Positions 7,007 through 14,723 of a stretch of 25,262 bases of DNA are shown here, piece by piece; positions within the stretch are counted from its first letter, which is position 1; each line of letters opens with the position of its first letter. Position numbers and translations under genes: made by a program. The stretch is from Candidatus Stahliibacteriota bacterium (GTDB taxonomy: Bacteria > Hydrothermota > Tepidihabitantia > SM23-42), in the NCBI GenBank assembly GCA_004376785.1, contig SOIY01000214.1, positions 1 to 25,262 on the forward strand, written 5' to 3'. The notes beneath the pieces are model-generated. The model ran no database searches. It was given only the letters and a program-made list of their open reading frames with translations, and was not told where the DNA came from.

Positions 7007-10000
7007 ATCCTATCCAAGCATGGATATTACAATGTACGATGGAATTAGGTTAAGTCTTGCTTCACCTGAGACAATATTATCCTGGTCAAGAGGCGAAGTA
7101 ATCAGAGCTGATACGATTAACTACCGAACACAGCGTCCTGAAAAGGATGGACTATTTTGTGAAAAAATCTTTGGCCCGGTAAAAGATTTTGAATGTTCCT
7201 GTGGTAAATACAAAAAAGCCAAATATCGGGGAACACTATGCGATCGATGTGGGGTTGAGGTTGGTCCTGCTTCAATGCGAAGAGAACGAATGGGACATGT
7301 AGATCTTGCTGTACCTGTGGCTCATGTGTTCTACTACAAAATCCCGCCAAGCAAAATCGGCCTTTTATTAAATCTATCAATAAACCAGCTTGAGGCAATC
7401 TTAAATTACGAAGCGTATATTGTCTTAGAATCAGGCGATTCACCATGGCGCAAGGGTGAAGTTCTCATTGAGGAAGAGTACCAGGATGCAAAAGAAAAAT
7501 ATGAAGATTTCAAAGCAGACATGGGGGGACAACCAATATATGACCTGCTGAAAGAAATTGATCTGGAAAACATGTCTTCTGATCTAAGAATAAGATTAGA
7601 AAAAGAAACACTAAAGCCACGGCGATTCCAGCTGCTAAAGAAACTGAAGCTCGTGGAGGCATTTAGATTATCAGGTAACCGACCAGAATGGATGGTCCTG
7701 ACAAGATTACCAGTTATACCACCTGATCTCAGACCTCTTGTGGCACTAGAGGGAGGAAGATATGCAACTTCAGATTTAAATGATCTGTATAAACGTGTCA
7801 TTACTCGAAATAACCGTGTGAAATCGATAACGTCAGGCATTAAAACTCCAGAAGTCATTGTCCGAAATGAAAAGAGAATGCTACAGGATTCGATCGACGC
7901 ACTATTAGATAATTCACGGAGGTCACGACCCATAAAAGGGCGCGGTAATAGACCATTAAAATCCCTGGCTGATGCATTGAAAGGTAAACAGGGTAGGTTT
8001 AGAAGAAATCTTTTAGGTAAAAGAGTCGATTATTCTGGCAGGTCAGTAATTGTTGTTGATCCATCACTAAAATTATACGAGTGTGGCGTACCTAAAGAGA
8101 TGGCTTTTGAATTATTTAAACCAATGATCGTTCGCAAATTAGAAGAACGCGGCATGGTTGATTCAGAGAGAAATGCAAGAAGATTAGTGAGGACAAGATC
8201 TACTGAAGTTTATGAGATACTTGATGAAATAATAAAAGACCGGCCAGTTCTATTAAATCGTGCACCTACCTTACACCGTGTATCAATCCAGGCATTCTTA
8301 CCTGTTTTAAGAGAAGGAAAAGCAATCACCATACACCCAATGGTCTGCGTACCATATAATGCCGATTTTGACGGTGATACAATGAGTATTCATGTACCTC
8401 TTTCACCTGAGGCAATATTGGAATCATATATGTTAATGCTTTCCATTCACAATATACGTTCACCAAAGGATGGTCGAGCATTAATGACACCAACCCAGGA
8501 TATAGTTATTGGACTTTATTACTTAACCAAAAAGCAAAAAGAGAAACAGAAAACATTTAAACTATTTTCTTCTATCGATGAGATAAACATAGCGCTCGAT
8601 AATGAATTCATCACACTACATCAACCAATAAAGTATAAATTCAATGATAGGGTAATTGATACAACTCCAGGAAGAGTGATATTCAACGAGTTATTGCCTG
8701 AAGAAATGAGGTTCAAAAATATACTGTTAAATAAACGGCTACTTACCGGAATCGTTGATGAATGTCTTGATAAATTTGGCACAGAAAAGACTATAGGACT
8801 CCTGGATAACTTGAAAAAAATCGGCTTCGAATTCGCAACGAAATCAGGACTCACGATTGGTATTGATGATATGATAAGTCCAAAAACTAAAAACAAAATA
8901 TGGGAAAAGGGCACTAAAGAGGTAATGGATATAAATCGTGCGCATAAAAACGGCCTCATATCAGAAACCGAACGTTATAATAAAGTAATAGACACGTGGA
9001 CAAGAGTTACAATTGAAATAGAACAAAATCTAATTATAGACCTCGAAAAAGACCGCAAAGGATTTAATCCACTGTTTATGATGGTTCATTCCGGCGCTCG
9101 CGGTTCAAAAAATCAGGCATCTCAGATTTGTGGATTGAGAGGATTAATGTCAAAGCCACAACGAAAGGTCACTTCTGTTCAAATCATTGAAACACCAATA
9201 AAATCATCCTGTAAAGAAGGACTTTCAGTTCTTGAATACTTCATTTCAACACATGGTGCGCGAAAGGGATTGGCTGATACGGCTCTAAAAACTGCTGATG
9301 CTGGATACCTTACCCGTCGTCTTGTTGATGTTGCTCAAAATGTTACTATAACAATGGAAGACTGCGGCACAATAATGGGGCAAGAAATAAGCGCCTTAAA
9401 AGAAGGTGAAAAAATAGTTGAACCCCTCAATGAAAGAATAGTGGGACGAGTAGCCCTTGTTGATATCATTGACCCGGTGACTGAAAAAATAATTGTTAAA
9501 GGTGGAAAGGAAATATCTAACGAGCAGGCTCTAAAGATAGAAAAGAGCGGTATGGAAAAGGTTAAAGTAAGGTCCATCCTGACCTGCGAAGCACCTATTG
9601 GTCTTTGCGCAAAATGCTACGGAAGAAATTTGCCTACTGGTAAAATGGTAGAAATTGGAGAGGCGGTTGGTATAATTGGAGCCCAATCCATCGGTGAGCC
9701 AGGAACACAGTTAACACTGAGAACGTTTCATGGAGGTGGTGTAGCGTTGCGAATAGCCGAAAGCACTTCAAGAAACGCGGATATCTCGGGCCAGGTAACT
9801 TTTGAAAATCTGAATGCCGTAGAAAAACATGATGGACATCAGATAAGTTTAAATGACAAGGGACGCATGATTATCAAAGGCGACGGTGGTAGAAAAATTG
9901 CCTATAACATTCCGATAGGTGCTATAATTTATCCCAAGAAAAAAACAAAAGTCGAGCAAGATGAAATACTATTTGAATGGGATCCATATTCAATACCAAT

Positions 10001-11024
10001 AGTTAGTCCAATCGGAGGAACCATCAAATTTCTTGATATTATTCTTGGTATCACGCTTCAAGAGAACTGGGTCGATGAAAGATCTGGTGGTAAGCAATTT
10101 ATTATTGTGGAAGACCGCGTCAGACACCACCACCCAAAAATTAATATCATGGATAGTAAAAAGAAAATTCAAAAAACTTTTTCCATGCCAACTGGATCAT
10201 ATTTATTAGTAAAAGATAATGATAAAATAACTCCAGGCACACTTATTGCCAGAATACCAAAAGAAATTGGTAAAAGTAAAGATATTACAGGTGGATTACC
10301 CCGTGTTGAAGAATTATTCGAAGCCAAGATTGTAAAAAATCCTGCTGTTGTTACTGAGATTGATGGTGTTTGTGATGTAGACGAAGAAAAAGGTACATGG
10401 AAAGTAACAGTAACACCAGAAGTCGGTGATGCCCGAACCTATAAAATCCCGACAACAAGGTATTTAAGAATTCACTCAGGCGAGTTCATACGTGCTGGTG
10501 ACACCTTGTGTGAGGGTGCAATTGATCCTCACGATATTCTCAGAATAAAAGGACCAATGGAAACACAACGCTTCCTGGTAAATGAAATACTTGAGGTGTA
10601 CAGAATTCAGGACGTTAAAATCGATGATAAACATATCGAAGTGATTGTCCGTCAGATGCTGCAGAGGGTTAAAATAGAAGAACCTGGTAATACACCATTT
10701 GTTGGCGGTGAAATAATCGATAAAAGAAGAGTCATACACGTTAATCAACAAGCACTCTTGGAAGGAAAGAAACCTGCTACCTATCGACCAATTCTTCTCG
10801 GTATAACAAGAGCAGCACTTTCTACTGAATCTTTCTTCTCCGCTTCAAGTTTTCAGGAAACAACAAAGATTCTTGCCGATGCTGCTGTTGAAGGAAAATT
10901 GGATAGATTAGAAGGTCTTAAAGAAAATGTAATTGTTGGCAGGATTATTCCTGCTGGTTCTGGTCTAGCACAATTTCGGAAGTTAACCCTTGAAGAAAAA
11001 GAAAAAGAAGAAGAAATAGACTAA
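6996..11024 (+). CDS. rpoC: DNA-directed RNA polymerase subunit beta'
   Basis: A 1342-residue beta' subunit with no large lineage-specific insertion apparent. ATG 6996 follows AAAAGGAGG and overlaps the rpoB end. The N-terminal zinc site uses C67, C69, C82 and C85. The catalytic magnesium motif NADFDGD is present but followed by TMSIH rather than the common QMAVH. The bridge helix (GLADTALKTADAGYLTRRLVD), the trigger loop (GEPGTQLTLRTFHGGG) and the second zinc site (CEAPIGLCAKC) are intact. It is the last gene of the operon; a strong terminator follows 14 nt after the stop. Confidence 0.97.
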   Translation: MRSRSYPSMDITMYDGIRLSLASPETILSWSRGEVIRADTINYRTQRPEKDGLFCEKIFGPVKDFECSCGKYKKAKYRGTLCDRCGVEVGPASMRRERMGHVDLAVPVAHVFYYKIPPSKIGLLLNLSINQLEAILNYEAYIVLESGDSPWRKGEVLIEEEYQDAKEKYEDFKADMGGQPIYDLLKEIDLENMSSDLRIRLEKETLKPRRFQLLKKLKLVEAFRLSGNRPEWMVLTRLPVIPPDLRPLVALEGGRYATSDLNDLYKRVITRNNRVKSITSGIKTPEVIVRNEKRMLQDSIDALLDNSRRSRPIKGRGNRPLKSLADALKGKQGRFRRNLLGKRVDYSGRSVIVVDPSLKLYECGVPKEMAFELFKPMIVRKLEERGMVDSERNARRLVRTRSTEVYEILDEIIKDRPVLLNRAPTLHRVSIQAFLPVLREGKAITIHPMVCVPYNADFDGDTMSIHVPLSPEAILESYMLMLSIHNIRSPKDGRALMTPTQDIVIGLYYLTKKQKEKQKTFKLFSSIDEINIALDNEFITLHQPIKYKFNDRVIDTTPGRVIFNELLPEEMRFKNILLNKRLLTGIVDECLDKFGTEKTIGLLDNLKKIGFEFATKSGLTIGIDDMISPKTKNKIWEKGTKEVMDINRAHKNGLISETERYNKVIDTWTRVTIEIEQNLIIDLEKDRKGFNPLFMMVHSGARGSKNQASQICGLRGLMSKPQRKVTSVQIIETPIKSSCKEGLSVLEYFISTHGARKGLADTALKTADAGYLTRRLVDVAQNVTITMEDCGTIMGQEISALKEGEKIVEPLNERIVGRVALVDIIDPVTEKIIVKGGKEISNEQALKIEKSGMEKVKVRSILTCEAPIGLCAKCYGRNLPTGKMVEIGEAVGIIGAQSIGEPGTQLTLRTFHGGGVALRIAESTSRNADISGQVTFENLNAVEKHDGHQISLNDKGRMIIKGDGGRKIAYNIPIGAIIYPKKKTKVEQDEILFEWDPYSIPIVSPIGGTIKFLDIILGITLQENWVDERSGGKQFIIVEDRVRHHHPKINIMDSKKKIQKTFSMPTGSYLLVKDNDKITPGTLIARIPKEIGKSKDITGGLPRVEELFEAKIVKNPAVVTEIDGVCDVDEEKGTWKVTVTPEVGDARTYKIPTTRYLRIHSGEFIRAGDTLCEGAIDPHDILRIKGPMETQRFLVNEILEVYRIQDVKIDDKHIEVIVRQMLQRVKIEEPGNTPFVGGEIIDKRRVIHVNQQALLEGKKPATYRPILLGITRAALSTESFFSASSFQETTKILADAAVEGKLDRLEGLKENVIVGRIIPAGSGLAQFRKLTLEEKEKEEEID

Positions 11025-11038
11025 AAAAAGTAGTCAGT

Positions 11039-11070
11039 AGGAGTCCCGACTTCGTCGGGACTCCTCTTTT
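11039..11070 (+). terminator. Intrinsic terminator after rpoC
   Basis: A perfect 12-bp stem AGGAGTCCCGAC (11039-11050) with GTCGGGACTCCT (11054-11065) and a TTC loop is followed by CTTTT. It ends the tuf-rpoC operon. An A run at 11023-11029 means the reverse transcript would also show a U run after the hairpin, at a distance of about 9 nt. It may therefore also stop the convergent - strand unit. The rest of the 147-nt gap 11025-11171 shows only a weak GGGTTAAGG/CCTAACCC pairing. Confidence 0.9.
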
Positions 11071-11171
11071 CAAAAGAAAATACTAAGCACATACAAGAAT
11101 ATGGGTTAAGGATTAAGTTTTATATGCTGGATATATATTCAAGCTTCCTAACCCAAACCTAATAACCAGTT

Positions 11172-11744
11172 TTACAGGAAGCTCATTACAAAACCAGTAA
11201 GGATCGGAACGGAAAAATTATCATCCCAAGGCAACGGCAAAGCTTCAAATACTGAGGCAGCAATTGCTCCAACAATAAGTGGTGTAAGTGGCAAAGTATC
11301 AGGAAGATTATATATAATAACGGCAGCAGCCAAAGATGAACCTAAAAATCCAATACTGCCAAGCAAGGTTTTCTTCCGAAATATTTTAAGACTTTTAATA
11401 TTCTGTCCCAGAACTGCTGCAAATGTATCACCAACAATAATATATGCACAGGAAGCAACAACAATCGGCTTTTTATACAAAAATGCAGTAATTAAACAAC
11501 CCAGGAGCAGGTAGGTTGCACCACTTAGGCGAGTGAATTCGTGTCTACGTAAAAACGAACCAAAAAAAAGAATAAACCCCTCTTTAATACCATTTACATG
11601 CAATCGTAAAAAATCTGTAACACCAACAGCAAGGCACACAGATGAAAGTACTAATTGACTTGAGCGTTCAGGGATTAAATAGTAGATAACTGGAATAAAA
11701 AGACCCCAGAGATTCAATAATTTTCTGAAAATCTCTGCTTTCAT
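11172..11744 (-). CDS. Dolichol/phytol-kinase family membrane protein (putative CTP-dependent polyprenol or diacylglycerol kinase)
   Basis: A 190-residue protein with about six or seven hydrophobic helices. It carries the marks of the SEC59/DGK1/VTE5 family: LSGATYLLLG (73-82), VGDTFAAVLGQ (104-114), KKTLLGSIGF (124-133), and an acidic FEALPLPWDDN (166-176) near the end. Characterised members phosphorylate dolichol, phytol or diacylglycerol using CTP in the membrane; the substrate here cannot be told. It is 66 nt downstream of the PorV-like gene, probably in the same transcript. The ribosome-binding site before the chosen ATG is poor. A phosphatidate cytidylyltransferase relative is the alternative reading. 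Confidence 0.7.
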   Translation of the reverse strand: MKAEIFRKLLNLWGLFIPVIYYLIPERSSQLVLSSVCLAVGVTDFLRLHVNGIKEGFILFFGSFLRRHEFTRLSGATYLLLGCLITAFLYKKPIVVASCAYIIVGDTFAAVLGQNIKSLKIFRKKTLLGSIGFLGSSLAAAVIIYNLPDTLPLTPLIVGAIAASVFEALPLPWDDNFSVPILTGFVMSFL

Positions 11745-11810
11745 TCAAAGGTAGTAACTAAATTGTTCTTAAGTGTCATAAGTGCTTACACCGCTAAACT
11801 AGATGGTATT

Positions 11811-12710
11811 TCACAGAGTAAACCCCGCAGAAATTTTATGCGAGTTCTTAAGTTCTGAATGTGTAATCAATCCGTAATCCAAACTGAATCTTTTGTATTT
11901 TAATCCAGCGCCAATAGTAAAATTGCCATTGTGAATGCCAGCCCGACCAAAGATTAAATTTTTGTATGCACATTCAAGACCCATTTTCATGTCAAAACCA
12001 TCCACATCAAGCGGTTTTATAAAATCACATTCAAGAATAATTACAGAATTTATTTTTTCCAGAGGGATTACTGGTGCAATACCCAAAGATATTTTTGGAA
12101 TTATTGTTTCCTTGGTACCATTACTCCAAACTATTGGAGAAAGAATAAAATCGCGTACTGCCAGACCAATTCTCAGATAATCCAACTTCAATGCTAATCC
12201 TAAATCTACACCACCGCCAAATCCGGTTATAACAACCAAATCTCGATAAAATACTTTTATATTTGCGCCATACGAGAATTTATCATTACCTTTTGCTCCA
12301 TTAATGTAGAAAAGCATATCTTTAGTTCCAACAGTGTCATAAGGGATTGGCGGATTTTCACTACCTGGAGGACTGGTGGTATCATCTAACGATGTGAACT
12401 TAATACCACTGACTGAAATATATTGTAGGCCCAAACCAATAGACATATTCCCTCTTCGTAAGATTGCCGAACCAAATTCATTTTTAACCACACCAGCGAA
12501 ATTTTCTGCGTGCATTAAAAGCACACCCCTATCTGCATAAAACGATCCAGCTGGGTTAAAATAGATAACTGATGGATCAACAAACTGCGCAACTCCTGTG
12601 CCACCCATAGCACAAGCCCTACCTCCCACTCCCAACTCCTGAAACTCACCAGCGTATTTTGTCGCCATGAGTAACAGAGGGATAAATATGATACTTACAA
12701 TGCGATACAC
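11811..12710 (-). CDS. PorV/PorQ-type outer-membrane beta-barrel protein
   Basis: A 299-residue protein with an N-terminal signal peptide (MYRIVSIIFIPLLLMATKYA). The typical opening of the PorV/UPF0164 barrel family follows: LGVGGRACAMGGTGVAQFVDPSVIYFNPAG. The rest alternates short hydrophobic beta-strands and turns and ends in a strand with terminal hydrophobics (SAGFTL), as barrels do. PorV-type proteins shuttle or anchor type IX secretion substrates in the outer membrane. The start is a GTG overlapping the upstream NHL gene by 16 nt and preceded by AGGTG, so the two are coupled. Family assignment is good, but exact role is inferred. Confidence 0.8.
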   Translation of the reverse strand: MYRIVSIIFIPLLLMATKYAGEFQELGVGGRACAMGGTGVAQFVDPSVIYFNPAGSFYADRGVLLMHAENFAGVVKNEFGSAILRRGNMSIGLGLQYISVSGIKFTSLDDTTSPPGSENPPIPYDTVGTKDMLFYINGAKGNDKFSYGANIKVFYRDLVVITGFGGGVDLGLALKLDYLRIGLAVRDFILSPIVWSNGTKETIIPKISLGIAPVIPLEKINSVIILECDFIKPLDVDGFDMKMGLECAYKNLIFGRAGIHNGNFTIGAGLKYKRFSLDYGLITHSELKNSHKISAGFTL

Positions 12711-13981
12711 TTTACACCTGCCTTTAATTCTTTCTTCATCCTTTTGGAATGGCCATGCAGTGAATTTAACCTAATATGAAATTCATAATCACCCGGTGGT
12801 ACCAACATACTATAATTATCTAAACCATTCCATACTACAAGAAATTCACCTGGTGGTCTTCTAAGACCATCGATCAAATCACGTACTTTTTCTCCTAATT
12901 GATTATACACTGTAATATAAATTTTGGCATCTTGGGTGATGTAGATTGCTAATGTAGTACCCGGACGAACGTTCGAAAATTTTTCAGGAAAACAACCAAC
13001 CACAAAACCATCAGCAGCAATCCATAAATATTGCCCACCTTCTTTTTCAGCTAAGAAAACCTGGCCATATCTCCGCCACACTGTTATGCCTCTCGGAGAA
13101 ACAAATTCTCCCTTACTCGTACCTGTTCTTCCTACTGAGATAATATATCTTAAATCATGGCCAAACTTATGTATTTGATCATTTACCTCATCTGTAACAT
13201 AAATGCTGCCAAAATAATCTATACCTACATAAAGAAAGTTTGCATCAACAAGCCCGATGTCAAAATTTTCCACCGAATAAATAAATCTGCCATGTGTTGA
13301 AAACTTTGAAATCCTTAAACCGTGTTTATCAGTAACAATAATAAAATCATCCCTGAAATGATTATGCGGAGCATCTGCATCAATTACTTCAATACCCATA
13401 GGTTGATAGAGTTCACTTTCTGCTCTTCCTTCCTTCCCAAATTTTAAAATGAGGGAATCACTCTCGGAAAAAACATAGATCTTGGAATTGTCAAAATCAG
13501 TAACATACAGATGATTTTTTGAATCAAAACAAACATCAAACGGACGCCCTGGTAAAAATAATTCGCCAACCTGTTTTATTTTTCCACCCTCATATTGTAA
13601 TTTCACCACTCTACTGTTACCAAAATCTGCCACTGCTATTAGTCCATCTTCATTCGCCGCAATACCCTTTGCATTTGAGAACATTTCCTTGTTTCCGTAG
13701 ATTTTTACGGCTTCAAGGCCAATATTGTATATAATCTGTCCTCTTCCTGAATTTACAGCAAATACAGTAAGCTCATCATCATCCTTCTTGGTCTTTGGAT
13801 TATCCAGCTCCTTCAATTTAACAGCAGCAATGCCTTGAGGATCATCATAACTATATCCAGGACCCAAAAATAACTGCAGGTAATACTTAGATGACCTGTA
13901 AAACCCAAAAGTATGTTTGAACGGAGGCACTGCAAGTGTTTGAGGATTATAATCCAAAAGAAGTAAAAATAGTAAGAACAT
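12695..13981 (-). CDS. Secreted NHL-repeat protein with FlgD-like C-terminal domain
   Basis: A 428-residue exported protein. It begins with a short hydrophobic stretch (MFLLFLLLLDYNPQTLA) that looks like a signal peptide with almost no basic n-region. Residues about 100-320 hold NHL/six-bladed propeller-like repeats, such as GIAANEDGLIAVADFGNSRVVKL and DSKNHLYVTDFDNSKIYVF. Residues about 350-410 form a FlgD/Por-tail-like Ig domain (IYITVYNQLGEKVRDL, VVWNGLDN, PPGDYEF). It is translationally coupled to the PorV-like barrel. No enzyme motif was recognised. The promoter lies so close to this ATG that translation may be leaderless. Confidence 0.78.
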   Translation of the reverse strand: MFLLFLLLLDYNPQTLAVPPFKHTFGFYRSSKYYLQLFLGPGYSYDDPQGIAAVKLKELDNPKTKKDDDELTVFAVNSGRGQIIYNIGLEAVKIYGNKEMFSNAKGIAANEDGLIAVADFGNSRVVKLQYEGGKIKQVGELFLPGRPFDVCFDSKNHLYVTDFDNSKIYVFSESDSLILKFGKEGRAESELYQPMGIEVIDADAPHNHFRDDFIIVTDKHGLRISKFSTHGRFIYSVENFDIGLVDANFLYVGIDYFGSIYVTDEVNDQIHKFGHDLRYIISVGRTGTSKGEFVSPRGITVWRRYGQVFLAEKEGGQYLWIAADGFVVGCFPEKFSNVRPGTTLAIYITQDAKIYITVYNQLGEKVRDLIDGLRRPPGEFLVVWNGLDNYSMLVPPGDYEFHIRLNSLHGHSKRMKKELKAGVKCIAL

Positions 13982-13991
13982 ATATATGGGT

Positions 13992-14019
13992 ATTATAGGT
14001 ACTTTTCTTTAATTGTCAA
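13992..14019 (-). promoter_or_regulatory. Sigma-70-type promoter for the NHL/PorV-like/kinase unit
   Basis: On the - strand, TTGACA (complement of 14014-14019) and TATAAT (complement of 13992-13997) are separated by 16 nt. Both boxes match the consensus perfectly. Transcription would start near 13985, only about 4 nt before the ATG at 13981, and no Shine-Dalgarno sequence is present. Confidence 0.75.
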
Positions 14020-14054
14020 GACTTCTGCGATACTGGACATGGTCGCCAGCAATC

Positions 14055-14082
14055 TTGACTTCAGGAAGAAAATTAATATAAT
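14055..14082 (+). promoter_or_regulatory. Sigma-70-type promoter for the gcvH-like/larA/glcDF unit
   Basis: TTGACT (14055-14060) and TATAAT (14077-14082) are separated by 16 nt. The expected start near 14089 gives a leader of about 70 nt. No glycine riboswitch pattern was seen in it. It diverges from the promoter at 13992-14019, with 35 nt between the two -35 boxes, so a regulator bound between them could control both sides. Confidence 0.75.
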
Positions 14083-14161
14083 ATACAGGATAAAATAGCA
14101 ATTGTCAGAGAAAAATTTGTTTAAGTTTGAATTTTTACCTAATCCATAAAAAGGAGGACTA

Positions 14162-14593
14162 ATGGACATCCAAGGATACAATATGCCAGAAGAGCTTTAT
14201 TTTCATGAAGAAGATGCCTGGGTAAAGATTGAATCCGACGGAACAGTTAAGGTTGGAATGAATGATTTTTATCAAAAACAGGCTGGAGAAACAACTTATA
14301 TAGACCTGCCGTTTGAAGGTGATTCAGTAAGTCAAGGAGAAACATGTGGAAAAATTCAATCTTCAAAATGGGTGGGTAAATTGGTTTCACCAATCTCTGG
14401 TGAAATAATTGAAGTAAACAGTGAGCTTGAAAACGACTGCCGTCTGATAAATAAAGACCCTTATAATGCTGGATGGATAATGAAGATTAAACCCTCCAAT
14501 CTTGATGAAGAACTCAAAAAACTTGCTCACGGCTCAGATGCCATCACGAAGTTTGTTGATGCTCAAATCGCAAAGGCGAAGAGTAAAGGATAA
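14162..14593 (+). CDS. GcvH-like lipoyl carrier protein
   Basis: A 143-residue single-domain biotinyl/lipoyl protein of the glycine-cleavage H family. It has the family frame ELYFHEEDAWVKIESDGTVKVGMNDFYQKQAGE and the C-terminal NKDPYNAGWIMKIK. The expected lipoylation lysine is K69 in GKIQSSKWVGKL, where classical H proteins have VESVKA followed by S-D/E. The modification site is thus present but its surroundings diverge. The gene has a strong AAAAAGGAGG and its own promoter. No gcvT or gcvP is in view; larA, glcD and glcF follow. It could be a true H protein for glycine cleavage or a dedicated carrier like LbpA of the sHdr pathway. Confidence 0.82.
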   Translation: MDIQGYNMPEELYFHEEDAWVKIESDGTVKVGMNDFYQKQAGETTYIDLPFEGDSVSQGETCGKIQSSKWVGKLVSPISGEIIEVNSELENDCRLINKDPYNAGWIMKIKPSNLDEELKKLAHGSDAITKFVDAQIAKAKSKG

Positions 14594-14614
14594 GAACAGA
14601 ATACGTGTTCCAAG

Positions 14615-14700
14615 CTCCAAGTCTCAAATCCCAAGATTCAAATATACCAGAACTAAATAAAATTTAATAATTATTGGGTCTTGGTACTTGGAATTTGGAG
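14615..14700. repeat. Imperfect inverted repeat in the gcvH-like/larA gap
   Basis: The 130-nt gap holds two complementary arms of about 28 nt. The left arm, from 14615, begins CTCCAAGTCTCAAATCCCAAG. The right arm (14673-14700) ends TTGGTACTTGGAATTTGGAG. About three quarters of the positions pair. The arms are built of short CCAA/AAAT-rich units, as in dispersed intergenic repeats of uncultured bacteria. No coding potential or T-run terminator was seen. larA has its own Shine-Dalgarno sequence (AGGAGG) after the right arm. Confidence 0.6.
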
Positions 14701-14723
14701 TTTCTTTACAATAGGAGGATTTA

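Noticed and set aside
7406..7933. Open frame of 175 codons on the - strand within rpoC
   Set aside because: It is antisense to conserved RpoC sequence, is serine/leucine-rich as expected of a shadow frame, and has no family match.
11103..11154. Hairpin GGGTTAAGG/CCTAACCC in the rpoC-kinase gap
   Set aside because: The stem has a bulge and a loop of about 35 nt, with no T run on either strand. The strong hairpin at 11039-11065 explains termination better.
14089..14161. Possible glycine riboswitch before the GcvH-like gene
   Set aside because: The leader is about 70 nt, too short for the tandem aptamer, is AT-rich, and lacks the conserved glycine-aptamer segments.
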